A stretch of DNA of 64,000 nucleotides from Narthecium ossifragum (taxonomy: Eukaryota; Streptophyta; Magnoliopsida; Dioscoreales; Nartheciaceae): positions 26,069,717 to 26,133,716 of the forward strand of contig OY986966.1 of the NCBI GenBank assembly GCA_963920575.1, written 5' to 3'. The position numbers were made by a program, and so were the translations under genes. Under the pieces are notes generated by a model that was not told the origin of the DNA, did not search any database, and saw only the letters and a list, made by a program, of their open reading frames with translations. This document shows, piece after piece, positions 10,201-22,270 of this stretch (its first letter is position 1; each line of letters starts with the position of its first letter).

Positions 10201-10443
10201 ACGGTTTATTAATTTTAAATTGCTTAGTGTAGTTTTATTTTAATTGGTTATCTTTATTTCTGTCATCTATTATATAAAAGACCAAAAATAGTACTAGTTC
10301 TAATATTTCCTATCTTTTTGATCGTGTGTTAGGGACTTTGACGAAGCACCTTCCAAGCGGAGAAGGAGCATCGGTCAAAGCCTCACCGAGATAGCACTGT
10401 GAGTATCTCTAAACCTTGGTTGTTCTTGTGATGTGGTATATGG

Positions 10444-13400
10444 ATGAATGTTAGTGAAGATTCAGATTTAAATATTACATTGCAAGAATTCTTGAATTCT
10501 CGTGCTGCATTGCTTAGACCTGTGAATATTTCACCTGATTCATCCATGGAGAACCATAACGTAGATGATCATCATGATCATGATGGAAATCTGACCCATC
10601 ATGAAGATCAAGGTCGCATGAATATGAAAGACTTTTACATTCCTACCTTATTTACTTCAAATTCATGCATTCAACCCCCAGTAATAGAAGCTGCCCACTA
10701 TGAAATCAAGCCTCAGTTCCTTCAATCTCTTCCTGCCTTTCATGGTCTATCTCATGAAGATCCCTACAACCATATAGAAGAGTTTATCTTGATCAGTTCA
10801 ACCGTGAAGGTTAATAATTTCACTGATGATGCTTGGAAATTGAAACTCTTTCCCTTTACTCTCAAGGGCAAAGCAAAATATTGGCTTACATCTTTAGAGC
10901 CCAGATCTATCACGACTTGGCCTCAACTTCAAACCCAGTTTCTTGCTAAATTCTTTCCAATTACCAAGACCAGTGATCTTAGGAAAGAGATTTCATCTTT
11001 CAAACAAGCTGATGATGAACTTTTCCATGAAGCTTGGGATAGATATAGGGAACTCCTTAGGAAGTGTCCTCACCATCAATTCCCTCAATGGGCTATCATA
11101 GAGAATTTTTATAATGGGCTTAAGGAGAGACACCAAATGACTATTGATGCCGCCTGTGGAGGAGTGTTTATTACGAATCCTCTTGATGATTCATGGAGGC
11201 TTTTTGAAAGATTAGCTGAGAATTCCCAACACCATGCTTCATCTTCTAGGAATACCAGAGAGTTGCCCAATCAAGCTAGACCTAGAGGTACCCTGGAATT
11301 AAATGAATCTACTCGTTTAGCCCAACAAGTAGACATTCTAAGTAGGAAGCTTGACCAAGTTTTGACTCAGACTACAAACCAAGTAGTATCTTCAAATTCT
11401 TCAAATCCTTCAAATCCGTCAATGCCATCTTATACTGCAGATGTATGTTTCTTATGTTCAAATTCTAATCACGATGTCACGGATTGTCATTTAGCTCCTC
11501 AATATCCTGAATTAGTTCAGGAACATGTGAATGCAATTTATAATCAGTCCAAACCAGCTTATGATCCATATTCTAATACATATAATCCTGGTTTACGCAA
11601 TCACCCAAATTTCTCTTGGAGAACACCTGGACAGCAACCTGATTCCTTTAATCCAAGACCACCTAGGAACAATCAAAATCCGGGTTTTCCTCCTAAATTT
11701 CAACCTCAGTATAAGCCTCCTCAAAATTTTCCTTCCCAAGGACCATATCAATCTCAACAGCATCAACCTTGGGGAGGCACGTCATATGGAGCACCGCTAC
11801 CTCAACAACCTCAAAACCAACCTTCTTTTCCCCAACCGAACCAAGGTCCAGCTATGGATGAATATACCAAAATACTCCATTCTCATACTCAAGCATTGGC
11901 TAAGTTAGAAGCTCAAATGGGGCAAATAGCTAACGCCTTGTCTAAAAGAGAAGAAGGTACCTTACCAAGTCAACCCATTCCTAACCCTAGAGGTCAACAT
12001 TCCGTAGAATCCTCCCATGAACATGTCCAAGCTGTCACTACTCTGCGAAGTGGGAAGACCTTTGCTAATATTGAGAAACCAGATGATGAATGTCCTAATA
12101 ATGATCTTATATCTCAACCTCTCAATGCAGCTCCATCTACTTCTCAAGTTCCATTAGATAGAGACTTGCATGCATCTAATGATGAGGTGTTACCCAAAAC
12201 TTCAATTCCTACTCCTCATGATTCTACTTCGTTGCCTGAGCCGAATCCTAGGACATATGTTCCGAAAATTCCTTTTCCTGAGGCCCTGGTAGATCCGACT
12301 TCACGTCCTTCCAAAAATTCTAAACTTGATGAGATGGTTGAAGTTTTCAAGAAAGTTCATATCAATCTTCCTCTGTTGGATGCTATCAAACAAATTCCTT
12401 CTTATGCGAAATTTCTGAAAGATTTATGCACTCAAAAGCGTCGATCTAGATCTCATGTTTCCAAAAAGATTTTCTTGACTGAACAAGTAAGCTCAATCCT
12501 TCGTAGTGATATTCCTCCTAAACTTAAAGATCCAGGTACTCCTACTATTTCTTGCACTATAGGAAACCATTTGATTGATGGAGCTTTACTTGATTTAGGA
12601 GCGAGCGTGAATCTCATGCCTCATTCGTTATATTCCAAGTTTGGTACAGGAGAACTTAAACCCACTGCTATGACTCTTCAGTTAGCTGATCGTTCAATTA
12701 AAACCCCACGGGGTGTGCTTGAAGATGTTCTAGTTAAAGTTGGTCAATGTGTGTTTCCTGTGGATTTTGTAGTGTTGGATATGGAACCAAGCTTGCAAAC
12801 TAAGAAAAATGTTCCTATAATTCTTGGTCGACCTTTCTTAGCTACAGCTAATGCTTGCATTAATTGTAGGGATGGTATTATGACACTTACTTTTGGGAAT
12901 ATGGAATTGAAATTGAATATTGTTCATACGTCAAAACGCCATGCATATGATGATGATTGTTTCGTGGTAAATGCTTTAATGAACAATGATGATATCGATA
13001 TGTGTGTGGACGATGCGATGTATAAGATAGTGCATGATGATGATGTATCAAGTGAGAGTTATGTAAGTGCATGTGATGCTCCATTTTTCGATGATGAGGA
13101 TGTGGTAACTAGAGATGATTTACCAGATCTGAATATTGATTTTCCTGAATTACATGGTGAGATATTTGATGAGCAGAATGGTATACTGACTGGTGATGTT
13201 GATGATCTGATTATGCTTGAGGATGTGAAAGGTTATGATTTGTATGAGGATGTGTGTAATATTTCTTGGAAAAGGATTCCAATTGAACCTCTACCACTTA
13301 CTTCTTCAACTCCAGCCTTACCATCTCTGATTATGCCGCCTCAGCTTGATTTGAAAACATTACCTTCTAATCTTAAATATGTCTTCCTTGGAGCTGATTC

Positions 13401-14286
13401 TACGCTTCCTGTGATTATCTCCTCTTCGTTAACCAAAACTCAGGAATCTCAATTGATTGAAGTTCTTAGGTTGCATAGGAGAGCCATTGGATGGTCCATA
13501 GGAGATCTTAGAGGTATTGACCCTTCTATCTGCATGCATCGTATACATTTAGAGGATGAAACTAAAAGTGTTAGAGAAATGCAGCGACGTCTTAATCCGT
13601 TGATGAAGGACGTGGTCATGAAAGAGGTAGTGAAACTCTTAGATGCTGGTATCATATACCCGATCTCTGATTCTAAATGGATTAGTCCAACTCAGGTGGT
13701 TCCTAAGAAATCCGGGATTACGGTAGTTAAAAATGAAACAGGAAAAGAAATCGCAACACGTCAGACTACAGGTTGGAGAGTTTGCATAGACTATAGGAGA
13801 CTGAATGCTTTGACAAGAAAGGATCATTTTCCCTTGCCTTTTATCGACCAGATTTTAGAAAGATTAGCGGGTCAAGCCTACTACTGTTTCCTTGATGGTT
13901 ACTCAGGCTATAACCAAGTAGCTATAGATCCTGTTGATCAAGAGAAAACGACCTTCACTTGTCCCTTTGGAACCTTTGCATATAGGAGAATGCCTTTTGG
14001 TTTGTGCAATGCTCCAGCTACGTTCCAACGTTGTATGCTTTCAATTTTTGGAGACATGATTGAGCAATTCCTCGAAATATTTATGGATGATTTTTCTGTC
14101 TTTGGCAAAACCTTTGAATCTTGTTTATCAAATCTTTCAAGAGTTCTTGCTAGATGTGTCGAAACAAACCTTGTGCTTAGTTGGGAGAAGAGTCATTTTA
14201 TGGTTAATGAAGGAATTGTGCTTGGTCATGTGATTTCGAGTCGGGGGATGGAAGTCGACAAAGCAAAACTGGAATTAATTTCTTAA
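10444..14286 (+). CDS. Athila gag, protease and N-terminal reverse transcriptase
   Basis: The 1280-codon frame begins with gag (about residues 90-245: FHGLSHEDPYNHIEEF, AKYWLTSLEPRSITTW, FYNGLKERH). A CCHC zinc knuckle, CFLCSNSNHDVTDC, is near residue 335, followed by a Pro/Gln-rich linker. The aspartic protease motif LLDLGASVNLMP is near residue 712. Reverse transcriptase covers about 1010-1280 with FLDGYSGYNQV, FRRMPFGLCNAP-like and the catalytic FMDD (about 1212). The frame ends at a TAA (14284-14286), after which the same frame continues directly with the rest of pol, so the stop is a single break in what was one polyprotein. Without read-through, this copy lacks RNase H and integrase. 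Confidence 0.9.
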   Translation: MNVSEDSDLNITLQEFLNSRAALLRPVNISPDSSMENHNVDDHHDHDGNLTHHEDQGRMNMKDFYIPTLFTSNSCIQPPVIEAAHYEIKPQFLQSLPAFHGLSHEDPYNHIEEFILISSTVKVNNFTDDAWKLKLFPFTLKGKAKYWLTSLEPRSITTWPQLQTQFLAKFFPITKTSDLRKEISSFKQADDELFHEAWDRYRELLRKCPHHQFPQWAIIENFYNGLKERHQMTIDAACGGVFITNPLDDSWRLFERLAENSQHHASSSRNTRELPNQARPRGTLELNESTRLAQQVDILSRKLDQVLTQTTNQVVSSNSSNPSNPSMPSYTADVCFLCSNSNHDVTDCHLAPQYPELVQEHVNAIYNQSKPAYDPYSNTYNPGLRNHPNFSWRTPGQQPDSFNPRPPRNNQNPGFPPKFQPQYKPPQNFPSQGPYQSQQHQPWGGTSYGAPLPQQPQNQPSFPQPNQGPAMDEYTKILHSHTQALAKLEAQMGQIANALSKREEGTLPSQPIPNPRGQHSVESSHEHVQAVTTLRSGKTFANIEKPDDECPNNDLISQPLNAAPSTSQVPLDRDLHASNDEVLPKTSIPTPHDSTSLPEPNPRTYVPKIPFPEALVDPTSRPSKNSKLDEMVEVFKKVHINLPLLDAIKQIPSYAKFLKDLCTQKRRSRSHVSKKIFLTEQVSSILRSDIPPKLKDPGTPTISCTIGNHLIDGALLDLGASVNLMPHSLYSKFGTGELKPTAMTLQLADRSIKTPRGVLEDVLVKVGQCVFPVDFVVLDMEPSLQTKKNVPIILGRPFLATANACINCRDGIMTLTFGNMELKLNIVHTSKRHAYDDDCFVVNALMNNDDIDMCVDDAMYKIVHDDDVSSESYVSACDAPFFDDEDVVTRDDLPDLNIDFPELHGEIFDEQNGILTGDVDDLIMLEDVKGYDLYEDVCNISWKRIPIEPLPLTSSTPALPSLIMPPQLDLKTLPSNLKYVFLGADSTLPVIISSSLTKTQESQLIEVLRLHRRAIGWSIGDLRGIDPSICMHRIHLEDETKSVREMQRRLNPLMKDVVMKEVVKLLDAGIIYPISDSKWISPTQVVPKKSGITVVKNETGKEIATRQTTGWRVCIDYRRLNALTRKDHFPLPFIDQILERLAGQAYYCFLDGYSGYNQVAIDPVDQEKTTFTCPFGTFAYRRMPFGLCNAPATFQRCMLSIFGDMIEQFLEIFMDDFSVFGKTFESCLSNLSRVLARCVETNLVLSWEKSHFMVNEGIVLGHVISSRGMEVDKAKLELIS

Positions 14287-16248
14287 TTGCCGCCTCCTTC
14301 CTCAGTACGTCAAATCAGATCCTTCTTGGGGCATGCGGGATTTTACCGTAGATTTATCAAGGATTTTAGTAAAATATCTCGTCCTCTCTGTGCCTTGCTT
14401 GCGAAAGATGTTCCTTTCGTGTTCGACGAATCATGCCTTAAAGCTTTTAATATCCTTCGGGACTCTCTTTCGTCAGCACCTATTTGTCATCCTCCTATGT
14501 ACGATCACCCTTTTGAGATTATGTGTGATGCTTCTGATCGTGCCGTTGGTGCTGTTCTTGGGCAAACGATTGATAAATTGCCCAGAGTTATCTATTATGC
14601 TAGCAAGACTTTGAATGAAGCTCAGCTTAATTATACCACAACTGAGAAGGAGTTGCTAGCTGTAATCTTTGCCTTGGAAAAACTCCGTTCATATCTTCTT
14701 GAATCTAAGGTCATTATATTCACCGATCATTCTGCTTTAAGATATCTTGTAGGGAAGAAAGAACTCAAACCAAGGTTAATCCGTTGGATTATGCTTTTGC
14801 AAGAGTTTGATCTTGAATTAAGAGATAAAAAGGGAGCTTTGAATGTAGTAGCTGATCATTTATCTAGACTGCCCTTAGATGTGATCAACGATGCAATTCC
14901 GATTAATGACACATTCCCAGATGAACACCTTTTTGTTGTTGACCATCCTCCTACACCTTGGTATGCACATATCGTGAATTATCTTGTTACAGGATTTATT
15001 CCGTCTCATTGGACCAAGCAAGACAAAGACAAATTTTTCTCTCGAACTAAATCCTATGTCTGGAATGATCCAATTCTTTTCAAACATTGTCTTGATCAAA
15101 TTATGCGATGTTGTGTACCTGAATCTGAAATTATTTCTGTCTTAACCACTTGCCATTCTCATGCTTGTGGGGGGCATTTTTCTGGCCGGAGAACTGCAGC
15201 CAAAATCTTCCAATCTGGTTTCTACTGGCCGACTATATTTCGTGATGCTCATAGTTTTTCCCAAGCTTGCATTAGATGTCAACAGCTTGGTAATATATCC
15301 AGCAGAAATGAAATGCCGCAAACTCCTATCATTGTGTGTGAAATTTTTGATGTTTGGGGCATTGATTTTATGGGTCCCTTTCCTCCTTCAAATGGCTTCA
15401 TGTATATTCTAGTAGCAGTTGATTATGTTTCTAAGTGGATAGAAGCTGTAGCTACTAGGACAAACGATCATCGAGTTGTTATCAAATTCCTTCATTCGAA
15501 CATCTTTTCTCGATTTGGTCACCCTAGAGCGATCATTAGTGATGGAGGATCCCACTTTATGAATAGGTACTTCCGCCAAACCCTTAATAAATACGGAATC
15601 TCTCATAAGGTTGCCACACCATATCATCCTCAAACTAGTGGCCAAGTAGAGGTGTCGAACCGAGAAATTAAGCGGATTCTAGAAAAAGTGGTGCGGGCAG
15701 ATAGAAAAGATTGGTCTATGCGACTGGATGAGGCCTTGTGGGCATACCGTACAGCTTATAAGACCCCGATTGGTATGTCCCCATTCAGAATGGTGTATGG
15801 CAAACACTGCAATCTTCCAATAAGCCTAATGAATAAAGTCTGGTTAAATATTCATAAAGTGAACTGGAACCAAGGGACTGGGTGTAGTAACCGCTTGCTT
15901 CAATTGAATGAACTAGAAGAAATCCGTAATGAAGCCTATGACAATTCTCTAATTTATAAGGCCCGGACTAAAGCATATCATGACAAGTTCATTCATCGAA
16001 GAGTTTTCAATGTTGGTGATAAAGTTTGGCTTTTTAACGCCAAGCTTAGACTCTTCCCGGGAAAACTTCGGTCTAGGTGGAATGGTCCATTCATAATAAA
16101 ACAAGTTTTTCCTCATGGAGCATTTGAGATTTGGAATCCTAAATCTGGCTCTATTTTCACAGTGAATGGTCATAGATTAAAACCGTACATCGAAAATCCT
16201 CCACAGCTAGACCCTACAATGACATTAGATGAGCCGCAGTATCGGTGA
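14287..16248 (+). CDS. Athila pol C-terminal part: RT thumb, RNase H, integrase
   Basis: This continues in frame from the preceding stop. RT connection [17 protein letters not shown] comes first, then RNase H ([41 protein letters not shown]). Integrase follows with an HHCC finger ending CIRCQQLG and the DDE triad in [23 protein letters not shown] and [13 protein letters not shown]. The end carries a chromodomain-less [24 protein letters not shown] tail typical of Athila/Tat. There is no own start codon context; it depends on the upstream frame. It is intact apart from the shared stop at 14284. Confidence 0.88.
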   Translation: MPPPSSVRQIRSFLGHAGFYRRFIKDFSKISRPLCALLAKDVPFVFDESCLKAFNILRDSLSSAPICHPPMYDHPFEIMCDASDRAVGAVLGQTIDKLPRVIYYASKTLNEAQLNYTTTEKELLAVIFALEKLRSYLLESKVIIFTDHSALRYLVGKKELKPRLIRWIMLLQEFDLELRDKKGALNVVADHLSRLPLDVINDAIPINDTFPDEHLFVVDHPPTPWYAHIVNYLVTGFIPSHWTKQDKDKFFSRTKSYVWNDPILFKHCLDQIMRCCVPESEIISVLTTCHSHACGGHFSGRRTAAKIFQSGFYWPTIFRDAHSFSQACIRCQQLGNISSRNEMPQTPIIVCEIFDVWGIDFMGPFPPSNGFMYILVAVDYVSKWIEAVATRTNDHRVVIKFLHSNIFSRFGHPRAIISDGGSHFMNRYFRQTLNKYGISHKVATPYHPQTSGQVEVSNREIKRILEKVVRADRKDWSMRLDEALWAYRTAYKTPIGMSPFRMVYGKHCNLPISLMNKVWLNIHKVNWNQGTGCSNRLLQLNELEEIRNEAYDNSLIYKARTKAYHDKFIHRRVFNVGDKVWLFNAKLRLFPGKLRSRWNGPFIIKQVFPHGAFEIWNPKSGSIFTVNGHRLKPYIENPPQLDPTMTLDEPQYR

Positions 16249-18621
16249 TTGGGTGTTAACTTCGTCGGGCTAGCGACGTTAAACCGAGCGCTTGATGGGA
16301 GGCAACCCATCGAATTCTAGTAGTTGCTCTTTAGTTATTTGTTTTTCGTAAGTTTTGTCGTTTATTTTTTTCTTATCACTGTGTGCATGGTTGCTGTATG
16401 TTTACACCTTGGGGCTGGTGTGAGTAGATATTGTTTGAGGGCAGAATCGAGGTTAATCGGCTTGGTTCTGCAGTTCAGGATGAAAGAGATCGATCTCCAT
16501 GACTTTGGAGATCGATCTTCTTGGACCAAGCACGTACCTAGGTGATAGACTAATCCAGATCGATCTCCTTACCCCTGGAGATCGATCTCTATCGGGATCC
16601 TTAAAAATAAAAAAGGAAACAGAGCAAAGCAGAGTCAGACTCAAACTCGGAACGCCGGCCTTCCACCGCCTTCCTTACAACCGGCTTTCCTTAAATCCTT
16701 ACCTCCTTCTATCCTTAATTCCGTTTCCGACTTAGTGTCCTAAAACCTATCTACCACTCTTAGAGGCGGTGAGAACTCTATTTATATAGCCGCGAGCCTC
16801 ATGTTTCATCACTTCTAACAATAGCCTCGGGTGAGCTCTTCGAGCGTCTTCTCCGGTTCCGGCGTGGAGATCAGCTTCCTCGGCGTTCCAGCGAGGATTC
16901 TACTTGCAAGACGTCCACGGATTATACGGTAGGGATCCCATCTTTCCCTTCTTCCCGTTTCTCTTTTCCCTCGCAGTTCCTGTATCTCTACCGGCGAAAC
17001 CCATGGCTTTTGCCATGGATTCCGACCACTGACGCCGGCGACCAAAGCCGGTGTCCTCCTTATTCCTTTCTCCTTTCTCCTTCGTAGTCTTCTACTTCCT
17101 TTCCCTTCTTTGATTTTTCTTTCGTTCCTTCTCCCCATTCACCCAACCATCCCCTGTTTCTATCTCCCGATGAATATTATTCATCTCATCCTTCCACTTA
17201 CGGGATCTCTGATTTTATCATCGACTAAATTAATCTACACATCTATTACAGCCATGTCTGATTCCGAATCTGATGAACACTCCTACAAGTCCCAGGACGC
17301 CTTCATGGATCCCGGATCACCAGCATCGCAGGCCTCTGATTCGTCACATGACTCAATCGAATCCCTTTCATCAGGTGCAGACGCCAGTGAGGAACTCCAA
17401 CTCACCGTTTTTCCGCCTGGCACGACTTCGTGGCATAATGACACGCCTAATATAGCCAGCAGCCTGTTCCACCCCAGACTGCGCCAGACATCACACCAGC
17501 CCCCACGTTTGGACCTGAGCACTTGGGTATTTCTTCTACAGCCCCAGCCGACGGCCAGTCTCCTGGACCGTCCGGTCCTCACCCTGCACTTTAGTGTTTA
17601 CATGTTCATAGGCCTATACCGAGGTGCATGACTTTTGTGGAGGAGCACTGTGTTTTTGGTCGTTTGTACGACATTTTTGTACTTAGCTCACCTCTGTTCT
17701 GGCTTGGCAGTTTGATGTATTTACTTACTTACTTTTGATTCTGGGGTGGGTCCTATGGGTGTGCATACCTGACTCGATGTGGATATGTGATATGGTAATG
17801 GTCAATGTGATTAAATCTTGTTTTCATGCAGGTGGAAGCATAGGGTAGTTTACTTTTCCTGTCAATGTGTAATGAATGTTTGTACTGCCCTTGGGTTGAT
17901 TGAATAAATAAAGGAGATGCTGCCCAATTTTTCTCTAATTTTACATGATTATTCCATTATTTTCTTCTGTGCGATCACGGGGTATTTCTTCTAATTTTCT
18001 CCAGGCTTCTGCTGTTACGATCTGCCGTTCATAGGGATGTAAGCCCCGAACATACTTCGTCTTCAAGATTAACTCTGATTGGCACAAATGGTTTTACCTC
18101 TCCCAAAGGATACTACTTTATCCAGGCTTATGACAACAATGTTTCATCAGGTTATCTCTACCCCTTACCTCATTTACGTGCTTGAGGACAAACCCGTCTA
18201 AGTTGGGGGGTGTGGCATTTATAGATTTCATGCTTAATATGTTAAGATAACAACATATTGTACATCCCTTTAATTGTGCCAAAGGAAGGAAATTATGAGA
18301 GTTATGGACAAAGATGCTTGTTTTAGAAATTTATTTTATGAATTATTCTGATGCTCGTCTGGTATATAAGGGACAGTAAATTTTTACAATGCCTGATATT
18401 ACTTCTATACTTTTACACTTTTACCATGATTTAAGGATAGCTTGACATATCCTACTGCACATATTCACTTTCACATGTTGAAGAGTTGACATTAGATTCT
18501 AAGCCTGAAACTGGGATAGATTTACAGTTCTTTGTCATGTCATAGAAGATACATGAATACATGCAATTTTCTGTTCGAAAAAAAAAAAAAAAAGTATGTG
18601 TCTGAAAGTGTAGGGTGTTCA

Positions 18622-18767
18622 ACTTAGTAACCGGGCAGTGTGCCTAGCCAGCGTGCTGTTCGCGTAAAACAGTTGAATTACCTGAAATGAAATGAAAAAA
18701 AAAGGGCTTCATACTTAGTAACCGGGCAGTGTGCCTAGCCAGCGTGCTGTTCGCGTAAAACGGTTGA
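18622..18767 (+). repeat. Direct repeat of 55 bp in Athila tail
   Basis: ACTTAGTAACCGGGCAGTGT and the bases after it occur at 18622-18676 and again at 18713-18767 with one mismatch in the last part. The spacer is rich in A. Confidence 0.85.
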
Positions 18768-19300
18768 AGTTCCTTGTAAAAAAAGAAAAAGAAAAAAAAA
18801 ACAAAGAACAGAGATTGTTATGTGATAAGTGGAAAATATATGCTGACTCAGGATAGTGATCTTGAATAGTTGAATGTTTGGATATAATGGAGACTCAGAA
18901 GCATGTGGAACTCTATTCACACACGGGAGTGTTAAAGTTATTTTTGATCATGAGTAAATATGTTGAAGTATTGGAAGTATGTTATGGCATGTTTTGCTTT
19001 GCTATATCTTTATGTGACTAGAAGTTGAAGGGTACGTTCATGGGTAATATTTCTGATTCATGCATTAGAGTTGATGATTCTTATGATGGATTTCTAATGG
19101 CATAGTAAAGGGGATGTATTGATGTTTGTGGGTATCATCACCGGAAACCCTCAGGAGACTATAACTCCTCCACTGGGGCCACCCAGGGGTTTAAAGGCTT
19201 GTTACACATGCTAAGTGTAATCGTGAGACCTACGAAAGTGGCAAGTTAGGTTTACTGCTTTATGTTTATTTTTATCTGGCTTTGCTCGAGGACTAGCAAA

Positions 19301-19317
19301 GATCAAGTTGGGGGGTG
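19301..19317 (+). other. Polypurine tract of Athila
   Basis: AAGTTGGGGGGTG lies immediately before the 3' LTR TGATAAC, the expected place for the second-strand primer. Confidence 0.75.
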
Positions 19318-20719
19318 TGATAACGCGTGAAAAGTGCACAAATCGCCCCTTTAACTAGGTCCTGTTAGCCTCCGAGCAATGCTATTTTGATGGTCTATTG
19401 TGTATTTCAGGTATAAGAGCCTTCAACGATGGTTAGATCAAGTTTGGGGCTAAAACGAAGTGATTTTGGCAATCCTGCGTGAAGGAGATCGATCTGCATC
19501 CTAATGGAGATCGATCGCATTATTCCAGCAAGAAGCGGTCCAGTCGAAGCAAAGGAGATCGATCTTCATCCTGAAGGAGATCGATCTTGGTCGGGCGTTT
19601 TCCAGATCCAGAGTTAGCAGAACGAAGGAGATCGATCTTCTTCCCTATGGAGATCGATCTCATTTGATGCTGGGAGAAAAATAAAGGGCTGAGATCTAAT
19701 CCGAGTTAGGGTTTTATTAAGGCCTATAAATAGGTGTTAGGAGAGGATTTTTGGCAGCCACCCATAGGCGAATTTTCCTCTACTCCTGGGTGTTTCTTTG
19801 GCTCTTCTTCCTCCGTAAACATTAGGGTTAGATCTTGAAGATAAATCCATGGCGGGAGCGCGTTATCAACCTTCGCCGATGGATCGTCTCTTCAAGATGA
19901 GTAGCTAAATCTTTTGTCTAGGAAATTCTATGATGTAATAGGGAGTTTATCTAGGTTTTTCCTTTGGATCTGAGCATGTACTTTATGATGGTTTAATGGA
20001 TTAAATTCAGATTTTATATATCTATTGGTATTCTTTCTTATGGTGAATGTGTTGTTTGCTCTTTGTGCCCTAATTTCGGTCTGTCTTATCTCGGTTTTTC
20101 CGTGGGTTTACAGCCGGATTTTGTGAAAACTCAAAACATAAAAGTTGTAGATCTCTGTCTTAGCTTTCCAACGAATCTTGAATCGCCTCGTTTCGAGTTC
20201 GGATGTGAAAGGTACGCTGAGATTACGCTCGCTGGTTTTGAGCTTTGCATGTTAGAGGCTAGAATTAGGACTTGTTCAAGTTGCTTTCATGCTAGAACCA
20301 TGTTAGATCTTTGGATTGGATTCTAAACCCTAGCTTATGATTATAGGAGTGCTAGAACCATTACCTTAATGCTAGAACCATTAAGACCTATGATTGTAAC
20401 CTACAATGCATTCTTTATCTTTGTTGATTAGGCGATCTCAAAGTGCTAGAACCACTTTGATTATTTTCCTACCAATCATCCGCTGAATTGATCTTCATGC
20501 CGACGTAGGCTTCTAATGAATCTATGTTGAGTGATAGTGGACCTAGCCGATCTTCTATCAACCTTAGAAAACCATCTTGAACTTATTGAATTGCTCTTAT
20601 CCTAGGAATGCCTAGATAGCTCTCGATTACGGATTAGAACTTCCTAGCGTTTTCTCCTATTGTTATTCTCTCAATTTAGTTTAAAGACCAACTATCATCC
20701 ATTTTCCTTAAGCTTTGAT
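19318..20719 (+). repeat. Athila 3' LTR, truncated at its 3' end
   Basis: It is collinear with the 5' LTR up to AAGCTTTGAT and then changes abruptly into MULE transposase coding sequence. About 155 bp of LTR are absent, including the CA terminus. The few codons expected between RDV and AHPVS of the transposase are missing too, so one deletion took the LTR end, the target duplication and a few host bases. Confidence 0.85.
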
Positions 20720-21519
20720 ACGTCCCTCACAACGTCTGTGTCTTCTCGAACCGTATGATACTCAACGTATCCAAACTCATTTAGATGCTTCAATAGTTGC
20801 TGCATCTCTGATCTCCCAGCCTTTTCAATCACCCTATTCCTTTGGCGTACATTGTAGATGGTCTTTATGGTTGATACGTTTTCAGGATCTTGTTGTTTTA
20901 TAGTGTTCAGGATTTGCCGTGGCTTCACTAGGTTTGCTGACATCATAACCACCATATCATTTTGTTCAACAGATAATCTTCCGGCGAACGAGTGACCCTC
21001 GAGGTGATCCGCATGGGGGTGATTGTGGACTCCGCAAATAACTCTGAGCATCCAATCATCATTAGATACAAGCTTCACAACCTGAAGCTTGAAAGGACAT
21101 CCACACTTCTTCGTCCCGGAGTCGACGGATTTTTTCCTTCGATTGGCAAATTTTTTCTTCCCGCTATCATCTTTCTTCACAGTTTTCCGATACTCTCCAC
21201 TACGCTCACATGCCAAGGTATTCCTCGGCTTTCTACCACACCCCCCGACCTCTGAATTCTTTGTCACAATCACCAGCCCATTCTGCCTCCCAACTGTCTG
21301 TGCCCATTGGACAAGTGCTTGTCGACATTGAAAAATCTGTAATCAAACAATAAGAATTATGTTAATCAAACAATAAGAATTATGTTAATGAACTTTAGAC
21401 CTAGTTGTCGTCCAGCAAGATATAGCGATTAAACAACATACCGTACTGGTCGTGAATTTCAGAGTGTAGTCGTGAGTAATTATAGCTCCTACACCGCTCG
21501 CATCAGTAGAAACATGCTC
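20720..21519 (-). CDS. MULE transposase N-terminal DNA-binding part
   Basis: The exons 21442-21519 (26 codons, in phase) and 20720-21336 join through a GTATGT...ACAG intron (21337-21441). The protein carries a FAR1/WRKY-GCM1-type zinc finger: CERSGEY, KKCGCPFKLQVVK and ICGVHNHPHADHLEGHSFAGRL supply the Cys/Cys/His/His set. It ends at VVRDV where the Athila 3' LTR begins, and the catalytic part resumes at 8613. An acceptor site (TTCAG before 21519) implies at least one more upstream exon that I could not place. Confidence 0.75.
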
Positions 21520-21564
21520 CTGAATGTAAGCAAAGAGTTAGTAAGGCAAGTAGCCAACACTGTA

Positions 21565-21740
21565 TTCACATCGGTACCATGGTACCGGTATACTAACGTA
21601 TTATTCGGTACCATTTTACCGGTATATAAAGCTATAGTTTCGGTGGATACGTACCGGTATACATAGCATAATAATCGGTACTATGTTACCGGTACATAAA
21701 GCCAAAGTATCGGTTGATACATACCGATACGTTGACGTTT
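21565..21740. repeat. CGGTA...TACCG palindromes at the transposase end of MULE1
   Basis: Five or more palindromes (for example ATCGGTACCATGGTACCGGT) lie upstream of the transposase gene. They mirror the array upstream of the PMD gene at the other end. Confidence 0.65.
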
Positions 21741-22270
21741 TCTGTTGGTCTGATACTACCGATCAAAACGCGATCCGGGAAGGAAAAAAAAAACAAGAGA
21801 AGAGAAAATGTACATTTTTTTAGGGCCTTTTCTCGTCTCCTTGGCTCCAGCATTCGTCTTTTCCATCCATTTCGACCTAACACACCTTGAATTGACAATG
21901 TATAATGGGGAGGGCTTGTGTGAGTTGAAAACCTAAGGTTGGAGGAGATGGTTTGGAGTATAATGTGAATGTGTTGGGAGGATAAGAAAGAAGATAGAAT
22001 ATGATGAGGGTAGGGAAGAACTATCTAGGATGGAGGGGGAGTGAGTAACTTGAAGACCTAGGGCTTGGAGGGAGGAGATGGTTAGGGATTGGAGGAGGTG
22101 AAAATGATGGTTAGAGGTAGGAGAAGATGTAGTGTTGTGGTGTATTGAGAAATAATTGTTATGGTAGATTAGGTTTTGTGGTGTATTGTGTTTTAGAAGG
22201 TTATTTTGGACATTTCATCAATAGGTGTTTTGGGTATGAAAATTGATGTGGGGTGTTGAGTCCAAATGGT

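Larger units (their letters stand above)
16249..19317 (+). other. Athila 3' non-coding region
   Basis: No env-like gene can be recognised. A 173-codon frame at 17110-17631 is Ser/Asp-rich (MSDSESDEHSYKSQDAF) and might be an env remnant, but nothing proves it. Two more AGATCGATCT pairs (16487/16509 and 16557/16579) repeat the 22-bp spacing of the LTR. Poly(A)-rich patches occur at 18580 and 18790. AAGTTGGGGGGTGTG occurs both at about 18198-18213 and at the true polypurine tract. Confidence 0.7.
8614..20719 (+). mobile_element. Athila-type Ty3/gypsy LTR retrotransposon
   Basis: A complete element of about 12.1 kb: 5' LTR 8614-10174, primer-binding site 10181-10200, gag-pol 10444-16248, a 3 kb non-coding tail, polypurine tract about 19301-19316, and 3' LTR 19318-20719. 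The tRNA-Asp primer site, Athila-like gag words and the DLGASVNLMP protease motif place it in the Athila lineage. The LTRs differ at few positions, so insertion was fairly recent. It interrupts the MULE1 transposase gene. The 3' LTR lacks its last ~155 bp together with a few host codons, so no target duplication remains. Confidence 0.9.

Noticed and set aside
17110..17631. Possible Athila env-like gene
   Set aside because: It has a hydrophobic start and a Ser/Asp-rich middle but no transmembrane pair or conserved env word. It is kept only as a remark in the tail region.
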